From positions 13,020,001 through 13,084,000 of the forward strand of contig OZ316897.1 of the NCBI GenBank assembly GCA_973895155.1: a stretch of 64,000 nt of DNA, read 5' to 3'. A program made the translations under genes and the position numbers. Shown here in pieces: positions 23,331 to 34,900 of this stretch. The notes beneath the pieces are model-generated. The model made no database searches and had not been told where the DNA came from. It was given only the letters and a program-made list of their open reading frames with translations. This stretch comes from Marsupella aquatica. Lineage: Eukaryota > Marchantiophyta. Every line of letters begins with the position of its first letter. Position 1 is the stretch's first letter.

Positions 23331-26300
23331 CACTACAACACTATCGGCCGGTTTTGCGAAGACAATCTCATCACAACTAACAAGCCCCTGATTTTCATAA
23401 TTCTGGCCATTGCAAACATACGCGCATCACACCACCTTCGCACTTTGCGAACCTAATAACTTCGCACGCGGACCATCGCAACGGCATCGCAACACCATGG
23501 CAAACTGCAAAGCTGAGAGGTTCGCAAGATTCAATACTTGTGCGATCCATTATACGTCGCATAAGGTTCGCAAATACACACGCACACATCCCGCGCGAGC
23601 GTCGATATTTGAGAAGGATTTACCATCGCATCATATTTGCGAAAGATACTGGTTCAATTGTTTTGATGGGGATTGTATGACAAAGAGCGATACCGGTGAT
23701 TTCAGAAGTTTGTGAACAGTTTTGATTAGGAAAGTGCGATCCTAGAAGTATCACAAAAACCCGACATATTTGGATCTGAAGTTCTGAAGTTAATTGACTA
23801 AAAAAGTGCGACGCCTTGGGGTTTATATTGTGCGATGGGAATGAGTTCTTAAAGGGTTCGCAAAATTATGATCACAGAGGATTCAATACATTATTTGCGA
23901 GGGGTTTTCCTTGGGACCCAATGTGGAAGGCAAAATTGTTGTTTTATAAAATGGAAAAGCATGAACAAAATGATAGGGCTTCAAAGAACCCTATACATGG
24001 ACAAGAGGGGGGAAATATCTGATGCTAGGTCCGCCCTTCTAAACCTATGCTGCCTCTTCCTACCCTAAGCTCCAGCATGACAAGTCACTCTCATGCATGT
24101 ATCTCTACAAAATAACTAGAATGGGCTCTTGCGGCTCCTCTTGGTTGGCTTCTTGGCTGGCTTCTTGCCCTTATCCTTCCGGGGATCCTGTTGGTGACGG
24201 GTGCGTGATGGCCATCGGTGCTCCTGCTCCTGCTGCTCCTCTGGCTCCTCCTGCACCTCTTGCTCCTCCTCCTCATCCTCAGGGTCCTCCTCCTCCCCCT
24301 GGTCATCAACGTGTGCTGATGACACACGACTACCACCACTACCACGGTGGGAAGAACCTACCTCATGACTACTCCCCCCCGAGCACCACTAGTACCAGGA
24401 GTAGCCCCCTCATCGTCATCACTACTGCTCACATCGGCACCCGAACCCTCAGGCTCATCCGAATCCTGCATCCATTACATATCATTAGTTTCCGCAAGAC
24501 ATAAAGGGCCACTCACAATGTTTGCATGCTAATCATATGGTTCACACTTAGACACTTACAGTAGCCAACTCGGCATCTACCATCGCAAAGAGGTACTTTT
24601 GTCCATGCTCTATCGCCACCTCAATATGCTTTTTTGATATCTTCCTTTTGTACCTTCGATACTGCCATGCATAAAACCAATTAAAATTGGTTAAATTTGC
24701 CCTTAAGCATACCCTATAGCCACAAGTGATGCCTAAATCCTCAACTACTAAACACGGCCCAAAAAAAATTTAAAAATTCAAATTTACGAACCTATAAGCA
24801 TGGCAACTTGCGAACCACATTTTTTGCGAAGGCGTTGCGATGGAGTTTGCGATGCGCATTTGTTCGCAAAGGCATCGGAAAATTGAAATGGAAAAAGTCC
24901 ATGATAGACTTTGTGAGGGGTTTGCGAACAAATGCGCATTGCAACACCTTCGCAAACTGTGTTCCCGAGAGTTTTTAAAAATTTGCCAAAATTTCTAAGT
25001 GTCAGAGTTGCCCTAAACTAGTAACCAAGCAAGCATGCACAACAACAAGAATATTCGGGGATGTCATTCACTTGCATTGCACAACTCTGAAAGGAATAGA
25101 GAGGTTAGGGAGGAGCAAGAGGCACTCACAAAGTGTGACTTGAGGCCGGGGAGCCTGCCTTGACCCAACTTGTGGACTGGATTGGGGGTGGATTTCACTC
25201 GTTTGGCTGCATCTGTGAAACGCTTGGGTGGCTTTCCCTCCTGGTCGGCCACCTTCTGCATCTCAGCTACCTTCTACTCAAGTGGCTTCAGGTCGTGGTC
25301 AGGGGGGAGCTTCCCGGCCTCCTTTGCTTTCAAGGCTCGATCTAGATTTCCCTTCCACTCTTCCAACTCGTGAGCTGCCTTAATTTGCACCTCAATCTTG
25401 TAAAACAAATTCCAGATGTCCTCGGTGAAGTGGAGGGGTCTGCGCAAGTTCCTGTATGATCTCAAGTCTTTCAGGTGGGCTCTAATCTTCATCCTGTCAT
25501 GGTATCGCATTTGAGACATAGAATTTGAAATCTTATCTGCCAACCATTGCTCATCTTTGTTAGGCCCATTGCAAAATGCATCCTTGATTTGGTTGATGAC
25601 CCTCTTTCGCTCTGCCTTCTCAATCTTCCCCCACTGCATGCCTCGTGAGAAATTGCTTGTGATAATCTGCTTGATAGTGCTCTTAGCCCCTGCATACGCT
25701 AGCTCAGTTGGAGTCCCACTCGTCTCCAAGGCAATGAATGGAAGTTTTTTCTTGCTTCCTCTTTCTCACGTTGCTCCTCCCTCTGTTTTCGAATTGAATC
25801 TCTCTCCTCTCTTCTCTTCTGCTTCTCTAGGGCTTGAGGAGAGGCAACTCCCGACTTAGTTCTTTCCTCTCTCTTCCTTTTTTTCTCTCTAGCCTTCTCT
25901 TCAGCTGCGGCCCTCTCCTCCCCCTCTCTAGTAGCTTGTCCTGCTACAATCCCAGTTTGCAAAACCTGTCCAAGAATGGCACTCAAAGAGGCAAGCCCGG
26001 CTGGAGAATTGAGATTCACTTCTCCCAATTGTGCAGCACTGAGATGTTGGGCCACTAAGTCTGCCCAGGCATTCTTCTCTTTCTCTGGAGTTCCCCCATT
26101 GCCACTACCACTACCACTACCACCTTGCCCTCCACTCCCCTCACCGGTAGCCATAGCTCCTCGCATAGCTCCCCTCTCTCACAGTCTCCCTCATACTGTC
26201 GCGCGCGCCCCGGCCCTTCTCGTCTCGCTCAAAAACTGAAATGAGCCCGAATGTGAGCTCCCGCCGATGTTTACGCCATTCAAAAACGGGTTTGTGATGA

Positions 26301-26480
26301 CATACGCATGGGAAACTGCGAAGCCCGCGCCCTTGCAAATAGTCTCGCAACTTCGCAAGGCCATCGCAACCCGCAGAAGACCCAAAAAATCGTTCTCGGC
26401 CTCTGTTTTTGCGAAGTAAGTGCGAAGGCCGTAGGTTCGCAAAAAGATTCTCTAACTTGTGAAATAATTTGCGAGGCAGG
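23331..26480. repeat. CACTA subterminal motif clusters (TTGCGAA/TTCGCAA)
   Basis: About 19 copies of TTGCGAA or its complement, in both orientations, fall in three groups: 23365-23905, 24808-24950 and 26313-26470. They occupy the terminal region, the introns of the TnpA-like gene and its 5' side, and avoid its exons. In characterised CACTA elements such repeats are bound by the TnpA protein; that role here is inferred. Confidence 0.75.
24116..26166 (-). pseudogene. TnpA-like accessory gene of the CACTA element
   Basis: A three-exon model fits. Exon 1 (26166 to about 25138) starts MRGAMATGEGSGGQGG, has a long charged coiled coil (EEKAREKKRKREER), then a helical domain with NQIKDAFCNGPNKDEQWLAD and MSQMRYHDRMK. 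It ends at a GTGAGT donor after LPGLKSHF. Exon 2 (about 24660-24560) encodes a basic YRRYKRKISKKHIEVAI segment between AG and GTAAGT. Exon 3 (about 24465-24116) is acidic (EEEDPEDEEEEQ) with a basic end (KKPAKKPTKRSRKSPF). Damage: a one-base loss in an A run near 25745, TAG at 25274 and a shift in a G run near 24378. A DNA-binding TnpA-like role is inferred from position and composition; the sequence match to known Ptta/En/Spm proteins is weak. Confidence 0.6.
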
Positions 26481-26559
26481 TCTTATCGGTTTAGGGTTGG
26501 AAAACACTTTGGGGTGTCAAACGGCTATTAAGGTTTGTCAAACAACATTTAAGGTATGT

Positions 26560-27560
26560 TAAGTGCCCATAAGTTAACATGGAAGGGGTGTCAATGGATG
26601 TTTGGGTTGTAAGGATAACTAGAATATAAGTTAACAAAAGTTTGGGTTTAATTAAAGGTTAGGTTTATATTTGGTTTTAATCTAGGAGTATTTGGTTTAA
26701 TTAAGGGGGTTAAAACTTGGGTTAGGTTGGAATAAAAGGGTTGGGTTTAAATTAATGGGTTTGGCTTAGGGTTCAAGGTAGAGGTTTGCATTAGGTTGTG
26801 GGTAATTACAGGGGTTGGGTTTGGTTTTAGTTGAGGGGTTGAATTGTGGTTGTTTTTTAAAGGGATTGGGTTTGGTTTTTAGTTGGGGGGTTTAATTGTG
26901 GTTTTTTTAAAGGGGTTGGGTTTCTAATGTAAGTGTTTGGGTTGGGGTGTAACATGATATAGGGTTGGATTTGGTTCTAATTGAGGGGGTACAATTTTTG
27001 CTTAAGTTTTAAAAAAGGGCCTCAATTTAGGGGTTAGGGTGAAGTTTAGAATAACTATAGGGGTGGGGGTTGGCCTATATAGGTAAAGTAAGGTGTAGAT
27101 AGGGTAAGAGTTTTATATGTAATTGGGGGATTTGGGTTGGGTTTAGGGTAAAGGTTTGAATTTTTAATGAGGGATTTGGGTATTGGTTAGGAGAAGGGTA
27201 AGGGTTTAGGGTGCTTGAGGGATTTGGGTTAGGTTTTAATGAAGGGTTTCATTTCATTGGTTTGGGTTTGTAGGGGTTTGGGTTTAGGGTAAAGGTTTGA
27301 ATTTTTAATGAGGGATTTGGGTATTGGTTAGGATAAGGGTAAGGGTTTAGGGTGATTGAGGGATTTGGGTTAGGTTTTAATGAAGGGTTTCATTTCATGG
27401 TTTTGGTTTAGGGTAGGGGTTTGGGTTTAGGGTAAAGGTTTGAATTTTTAATGAGGGATTTGGGTATTGGTTAGGGTGAGGGTAAGGGTTTAGGGTGATT
27501 GAGGGATTTGGGTTAGGTTTTAATGAAGGTTTCATTTCATGGTTTGGGTTTAGGGTAGGG
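26560..27560. repeat. G/T-rich region with telomere-like words and 142-bp repeats
   Basis: The plus strand is almost free of C for 1 kb and rich in GGGTTTAGGG, GGGTTAGG and TTTGGGTT, close to the plant telomere unit TTTAGGG. Within it three copies of a unit of about 141-143 bases start near 27140, 27281 and 27425 (shared TTTGAATTTTTAATGAGGG and TTTTAATGAAGGGTTTCATT). It separates the divergent TnpA-like and TNP2 genes, so it may contain both promoters. Confidence 0.8.
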
Positions 27561-28006
27561 TTTGGGTTACTTATATTTCTTTCTCTATCTCATTAACATG
27601 GAGTGGAAAACTCTTTGGCGTTGTAGGGCACTTCCCCATGTTTTTTAAAGTTTTGGCTAATGCATGATAATGCCTTGCGAGAGCCCGGGCATCTGAAAGG
27701 TATAACATTTTCTCATGCATTTCTAGTCATTGCTGTAAATATGGAGGGTTACAATCTATCATCCTTTTTTTCTGGTTCACCATAAGGCATGGCTTAATTC
27801 ATTGTATATTGGCAGATTTTCCCCTCCTTCTTCCAGATTTGGTTCATGAAATTTGAGCCACAAGATCCGTCAAGGCATTGCTAAGCCCGGGTCTCATAAA
27901 GGTATTTTTCTGTCAATTCTTTTTAATATGTTTAGGTAGGGATTAATATCAATGATGGTTTTGGTGAAGTTTTTACTAATCGCCTTCCAATTGCTATACT
28001 TGTCAG

Positions 28007-31000
28007 ATGTCTTCATCCTCTACAACTTCCACCACATCAGATTCCTCTTCCGATGAAGAAAGTCATCCTCCTCCTCAGCCTGAACCAACCGTACGTCGAC
28101 CTAGTGGTCCACCACGCCAACTTTGTGGTTGTAAAAAATGTGTGGGGATGGTTGTCCAAAAGTCATATGTATGTGCGGAGCACATTGCTCGATATGGCCA
28201 ACATCGAGGTCTTACACCGGGAGCTTCTTCATCCCGTATGGTGAGTTGTAAACTTACTGTGATTTCCATTTTATTTTGTAAATCTTGCTAGGTAGCATAA
28301 AATAAAATTTGGGAGGTTCATCACACTCACTTGGTTCCATTTCTTCCTATAGGTATCCAGTAGGCCTACACCCACTACACCAACACCCTATGTTCCCTCA
28401 CAAGGAGTTCTAGATGCTATAGGCTCGGCACTTTCACAAGCTTTTCGTTTAGTGGCAGCAGGGCAAGGTAGTGTTGGGACAATTCAAGGTGACGGTATTG
28501 TTACAAGAGGGAAAAAAAGTCAAAAAGACAGCCTAGAGGGGAAGTGGATCATCAGTACACTTGTAGGGTTGATGGTAGATGGGGCCCTTGTACCTTCACA
28601 GGGAAGTGTGTTCCTATCATAAAGGATTGGAATCCGGAATGCCTTGGTTTGCCATGTGATATAACCTATGGTGAGGAGATAGAAGTTTGGGGAAGACGTT
28701 GGGTTGTCAAGAGTTCGACCCTAGGGGAGAGGCATGGGTATGGGATTTTCTCTTGTTAGGACATTATTGTGGATGATGTGGGTGGAAAAGGGGCACCTCG
28801 GACAGATTATGAGGTCATGCAAGACCAAGAGTCAGCCATGGATGACTTCACAACAGATTGGTTTGGTGTAGACATTGGTGGTGAAGGAGGTGTCCCACCC
28901 AATAAAGGAGATCCTCCACCAAATGTTGCACATGATCCAAGGCCTCAACGTACACCTGAAGGACAAAAACAATGGGAAGAAGTTGAGGCACATGCTAGAA
29001 CACCTATTTATGGGGGTGCTCGTTTGAATAGACTATCTGCCATCTTGGCATTGATGAATCTTCAGGGAAAACACAAGGCAAGCAATGCGCTACTATCGAC
29101 TTTGTTTGCAATTTGCCATGATCTCTTGTTACCCATTGAAAATGTGTTGCCAGGAACTTGGAAGGAGGCAAAGAGGGTTCTATCATCCATTGGCATGGAA
29201 TACCATATCATTCATGCTTGTGTGAATGACTGCATTCTCTATCATGAGACCAATGCCGGCGCAATTGAGTGTCCAATTTGTCAAGAGCCTCGATATGAAA
29301 CCAACATGTTGACCTCAAAGGTGCCTAGAAAAGCTGTTCATTGGTTTCCTATTATTCCTTGATTGTTGCACATGTACCGATGTTCTGACTTGGCAGAATT
29401 GATGGTATGGCATAAGATACATCGATCAGAGGCCGGTGTCATGCGGTTGCCAGTTGATTCCCCTGCTCACAAGCATGTGGAGTCACAATGGCCAGAGTTT
29501 GCACGTGACCCTCGTCATGTGAGGTTGGGGTTGGCATCAGATGGGGTGAGCCCACACTCTCTTGGAAGGAAAGGACGCCCTACTTCGGTTTGGCCGGTGG
29601 TTGTTATGAATTACAACCTTCCCCCATGGTTGTCCATGAAAAAGGGATTCTTATTGCTATCATTGATTATCCCAGGTCCATCTCAGGTAAAAAATATGGA
29701 CACCTACTTGGCGCTCTTGGTTGGGGAACTCCATAAATTATGGGGGGGTGTATGGGCATATGATGGTCGGACAACTACAGGAGGGTTACCACGTGTCTTC
29801 CAATTGAAGGGAATCATTATGTGGACCATGCATAACTATCCAGGTGAGTGGTATGGATTTGTATTTTTTTCATGTATTGGAGATCAAGTTTGTTTGGAAG
29901 GAAGTCCCTCTTTAATTCTAGAATGTACATACATGAACTTTTCAATTCCTTTGACTCTAATTGAGAATGTTATTTTGTGAGCAGGGTTTGGGTTTGTTTC
30001 TGGGTTCCAAACTCAAGGGTACAAGGCATGCTCCACTTGTGGTCCAAGCCTTCACGATATGGCCAAGTACTCAAAATGGCTGCACAAGATAATCTACCTT
30101 GGTCATACCAAGTTTCTTCCACTTGGGCATCACATGAGGTCTGACCCCCTTTTGTTTTCAGACTTTGACATGATCAATGGTGATGAGCGTGAGATACCTG
30201 ACCGCACAACATTTTTGTATTGGAAATCCATAGCTGATAGGGTGGCAGACCCTGAAGATGCCATGGGATTTTATGGTAGTGGATTGACAAGGTGGAGTAT
30301 ACTGGCCACGTACTTTGCCCTATTGGCTTGAGTTGAAGATTCATCACTTGTTAGACCCCATGCATATAGAGGGAAATGTTGGGAAGGCTTTGATCAAGCA
30401 CTTTTATGGGGAAAAGAACATTAATTTTAGGGAGGCATGCCAGGATCTAGAACGACATCCAGATGTATGGATAACAGTTGATGAATCCATAGAAATGGAA
30501 CATCGTCCTTCAGCTCCATGGGTTTTGAGTGTTGGTGAAAGAAGAGAGTTTCGACAATGCATAGGGCAGATGCGGTTTCCTACAAGCTATGGTGCCAATC
30601 TACGTAAGGCCTTTGGGATGGAGGAAAGTCATAAATGGCCAATGTACCTCAAGACACATGACTATCATCGTTTACTACAACATATACTTCATGTGGCAAT
30701 CATAGGTTTGGGGAGTGAAGAAGTGCAAGACGCCCTTTGGTCACTGGGCACTTTGTTGAGATGGATATGCTCAAAGGAAATATATGAAGAAGAGATACCA
30801 CGGATGGAGGTATTGGCAGCAGAGGTGGTATGCAAGTTGGAGAAGGCCCTCCCTCCTTCTTTCTTTGATTGTCAGGTGCATCTTCTCGTTCATCTTGTGA
30901 GGGAGGTTGCCATTGCCGGTCCGGTGCATTGTAGGTGGATGTATTGGCTGGAAAGGTATATGGCCGTGTTAAAGGCTTATGTACGGAACCATATACGAGT

Positions 31001-31418
31001 GGAGGGGAGCATGGCAACTGGATACTTGGCAGCTGAGAGTATGTTTTATTGTAGTAACATCTTAGCTACCATTGATCCTAGTTGTCCACGCACTTGGATG
31101 GAAGAGAGGGAAGTGGAGGAGGACCGTTTAATAGGTGCAAAAAAAACACGCTTACTAACCGCAGTGGAGTTGACACAGGTTAGTACTTTCATGTTGAGTA
31201 ACAACAATGTGATGGAAGATTGGAGAGAGTTTTATGAGGATGCAAAGAGGGAGAGTCGTCGCCCAAGGATCTTTCCAAAGTTCCTTGAGTATATGAAGGA
31301 GAAAGTACTTCAGTTGGATGCTATGGTGGCCCAAGGTGAGAATGTATCACATTTTCCAGACTCGGGGGTCTCACTATATGGAGGACCCCCCCATCACCTG
31401 CGACGTTTTCATGCCTAG
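28007..31418 (+). pseudogene. CACTA transposase TNP2 (Transposase_21 plus DUF4218)
   Basis: Exon 1 (28007-28240) has a Ser-rich start and a CGCKKCVG...CAEH cysteine segment, with a GTGAGT donor at 28241. Exon 2 resumes after CTATAG near 28350. The core includes LLSTLFAICHDLLLP, VNDCILYHE with CPICQEPRYE (transposase-family motif), WPVVVMNYNLPPWL and, after a short intron (about 29845-29985), GYKACSTCGPS and LLDPMHIEGNVGK. The DUF4218 domain follows (FFDCQVHLLVHLVREVA, RWMYWLERYM, VEGSMATGYLAAE). Damage: frameshift in an A run near 28515, TAG at 28757, TGA at 29360 and a frameshift near 30315. It would cut and paste CACTA ends in the nucleus but cannot be active in this form. Confidence 0.93.
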
Positions 31419-31661
31419 ACCCCCATACTTATTAAGTTGAATTTTTTTTTTCCTCCCTCTTTCTTTCTTCTAAGAGTCTAAAATCCAAATTGTATTGCCC
31501 CTATAATTTGTGAAGTAAAGTGTCACATATCAATATAAAATGCCTAGAAAGAAAAGATAAGTCTATGTCAGTACCTTGTGAAGTCGTATGTCAGACATGG
31601 CACGCCCTGCAACAGTTCTTGCACCTTTGTCGACCTTAAACTTTGATCATTTCAATGCATC

Positions 31662-31744
31662 ATTTATATTGTGTACCTAAAAGGTCATCCCAATATAAAC
31701 CTTACGTGCATAAGTGGGATGGCCTTTAAGGTCACAACATAAAT
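31662..31744. repeat. 31-base-arm hairpin
   Basis: Arms 31662-31692 and 31715-31744 pair with about 85 percent identity around a 22-base loop; the inner ends are GTCATCCCA and TGGGATGGC. Size and arm length would suit a tiny foldback element or a miRNA-like precursor. Its place between convergent genes could also give it a role in transcript ends. Confidence 0.7.
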
Positions 31745-31824
31745 AATCCATTCCACCCATTGATCACCAATCCCATGCTCCATCCATACTCCATTTAAAA
31801 CTTATGTTGAGAGATGTAACATGT

Positions 31825-31879
31825 GACGGAGGGGAATTGAACCCCTAATTGAGAAAGGATCTCAAGTTGCCAATCCGTC
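31825..31879 (-). tRNA. tRNA-like fragment lacking a D arm
   Basis: Minus strand: outer GACGG/CCGTC pairing, an anticodon-type hairpin (TTGAG, loop ATCCTTT, CTCAA) and a T-arm-type hairpin (AGGGG, loop TTCAATT, CCCCT). With normal geometry the loop would give anticodon CCT. No D arm fits between the 5' strand and the anticodon arm, so this is at most a tRNA relic or SINE-like derivative and not a working tRNA. Confidence 0.25.
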
Positions 31880-31967
31880 ACCCCCTATCCTATCCCACTA
31901 CACCCACTAATATTAACAAAATAAAACATATATACAGACTCTCAAAAACTAAACAGTAACATGATAT

Positions 31968-34900
31968 TCATACCATTGTTTGAAGATACTGATCCAAAGC
32001 ACGTCTATCTATTGGATCCAACACATAGATACGATCCATAACCCCTTCTTTCATGGTTAAACTAACACTAGCAATGACCATTTCAATATCCATCCATTTC
32101 AAATCAGTGGTATCATATCTGAATTCACTTTTGCTCTTACCAATAGGACTATACCAATTTAACAACAGTTCACAAATGTTACCTGATTGCCCTGCAAGTG
32201 GAGTTGGCCTATCCATCAAATCAATTGGTGACCAACAATTGCCCCACCTACTGCCATACTTCTGTCTCATTTGGACAATCCGACCCAACCAAAAATATTT
32301 CTTACCTGCTGAGATTGCCTCCACCACAACCTTATTCTTTCCTCCCTTTCTTTTTCCAGATCTAGTACTTGGAGCAGGACTATCATCAGACTCAAATGCA
32401 ATTGCACAATCAGTGCCAACATCAACAAAACATGAGTTAGGATTGACTTCTTGCACTTTTCTCTTGCCAGTACTATAGTATAGCACTTGTTTCACCCTTG
32501 TCAGCCTATCTTTTGACAAATGCGGATTTCCTACCAACTGGCTTACCAGAGTGGATTTGTAAATCACCTTGCCTTCATAAGTAACAGTAGGCACTACCTT
32601 GGTACGATTCTGTACATTAGTTATAGCATGGACAACTGATCCAAACACATGCCGAACTTCATGACCTAATGTCTCAAGCTCATCTGAGGGGTCTACATCA
32701 AACTGTATATCATCTCTGTGTACATCATCTGAATGCATCTCAGGAACAACAATGGGATCTGGTTCTGTTAACCATGCATCTATTCTATTCAGATCATCCT
32801 CAGGATCTTCCAATTCATGAAAATCTCCAGTTGGGCGAGGACCTATGTCTGGTGGTTGGTGCTCTACTTGCTCCTCAGAATCATTGCAAACAATTGCTTC
32901 CTTCAGAACCACCTCTAGTGGCCAGGTCTCACTTTCCACAACCCAAGGACATGTCCACCATCTCTTTCTAGCTGTTGGTAAGGAACTTCGTGGAGACATC
33001 TGCAATTGATGCATAAGATCCTTAGCAGCAACAAAACCTTCTTTAAGGGCTGCAACCACTAATTCATTAGTCTCAATGAGAGAATAGTCAAGTAGATTTG
33101 GTGCTTCCTCCCCTTCCCCTATAGGATGAATCTTCCCCCATACATGATCTTGTTTCTTATGTGAACGACCTATCTTCAAGCCTTCTGGTCCATATTCTAG
33201 GGCAGCAAGCCGGTTCAGTCCAACAGCACTATCCAACAGAGAGCCAAAATCATAATTCCGCTCATGGCCACTCATGCCTCCTACCTTGCTGAAGAAAATC
33301 TCACAACAATCTGAACCTAGCAAGTGGAAGGGAACACCTAGATGTGGGAACTTATCTCGAAAGGCACAAATTAACAGCACAATGAAATGACATGACATGT
33401 TAACATCATGAAAAGCCTGAATAGACATCATGTCTTTCTCAGTGTGTGCTGCAAAGTTCCCACCCACTGAATGGTCACCAAACCTCAACCACAATCTCCA
33501 CAAACGTAGAAAGAATGAAACCTTGGATGCTAACACAATACGGGACCTCAAATCATGAACTGGAGAAAAGAAAATATCTAAGTAATCTGCACAAATCTCC
33601 AAGTACAACTGAGTTCCTAAACTTCGTTCATGTTGTACATCTCTCCTCTCATACATATCTTTCAGACATTGCTGCACTCTTCTTGCTGCTATTCGTTGTG
33701 GACCTGCCCAATTCTGCCGGTCAGTCCTATTCACATCATCCCAAGCCATGCCATGTTCATGAATTGGATAATGATTGTAGACATTAGCTACATAAGATAA
33801 AGATGCATGTTGATCTCCTAGCACCAGTAAAGAAGACACTCTGTCTAAGGGGTTTATCATCTTTTTCCCATTATGAGGTTGGTCTTGGTCACCAAAGCCA
33901 TACAAATCTCCATTTGGTAGAATTGAAACAGAGTATGTCCACCCTTCCCACCCAACTCCGTACCTTGGGTATGATCCATTCTGCCCTCTGTAATCTTCCA
34001 GCATCAGCTTTCGGCGACGTGCATCACCATCACTAGCATGTCCAAGCAAAGGGCCTACCATAGCTCTACAATATTCATCCCAAAAAGCCTTTAACTGGAC
34101 CCAATGCTCTCGTACCCAAGAAGCTGTGAACTTATTACAAGTTGGAAGTGCACACACAGCCAATTTAGGTAAGGACTCATGCAGAGGATTCACAATCACA
34201 ACTCGGGCATACATGCACTTGGGGCATTGTTCAAATGTACTTACAATTTTATCATACCCCTCATCACCTTCACCAACTAGAATTTCCAAACCATAGGAGC
34301 ATACATGCTGCTCTGAAGGTCCGCAGAAACCAATGAGAGTATCATACTTTGCCTCCCACCTGAAACACAGACATGCAATTTTTCAATATCACAGCAATTC
34401 CAGCCAAGTGCTACTTGTAAAGTCATTAAAAAAACAATTGGAAAAATGTCCAGTTCCAATTACCTAGGGCGTTCTTTGATCCTTGTTTCATCCTCAGCAA
34501 AGATAACAGGCACATCCCCCTCAATGCCCAATGAGTGCTTTGCAGCAAACAACACTCTAGCAATCTCCTGAAAGGTTTCCTTCCGTAACCCGGTTCGAAA
34601 AGGTGTGAGTTTTGCTCTATCACGTTTTAGGGTCACAAGGCTAGGGGCTGTCAAGTTTTGTGCAAAACAATGAGCAACTTGACGGCCCCCAAATTGGAAC
34701 ATAGCCTGAGCAATAGCTCGAGTCCTATTACTGTAACGATTACCTTTTGGCTTCCTGCCTAAATTGCGAGCTACATCCTTCAAGAAATCCCACAAACCCT
34801 CCTTACCACCAAATGCACCATTCCTGTGTCCATTCAAAATACTCCTAAGAAACAATCTCAAATCCTTCCTGTTTGCTGCAACTCCTAACAACTCCTCTAG

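Larger units (their letters stand above)
23331..31440. mobile_element. CACTA (En/Spm) element, left end and gene body
   Basis: Base 23331 begins CACTACAACACTATCGGCC, the hallmark terminus of a CACTA transposon, directly inside copia coding sequence. It is followed by many TTGCGAA/TTCGCAA motifs typical of a subterminal binding region, then a TnpA-like gene on the minus strand and a TNP2 transposase gene on the plus strand. The three bases before the end are TCG, the expected size of target duplication. I found no matching right terminus (TTGTAGTG) or right subterminal motif cluster after 31.4 kb, so the right boundary given is only the end of the transposase gene. Confidence 0.85.
31430..31967. 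other. Convergent intergenic gap between TNP2 and the P-like gene
   Basis: Both neighbouring genes end here, so 3' ends of both transcripts are expected. It holds a long hairpin (31662-31744) and a tRNA-like fragment (31825-31879), listed separately. No CACTA right terminus was recognised. Confidence 0.5.

Noticed and set aside
32053-34036. Several plus-strand frames of 75-141 codons
   Set aside because: All overlap the uninterrupted minus-strand transposase exon and show no domain.
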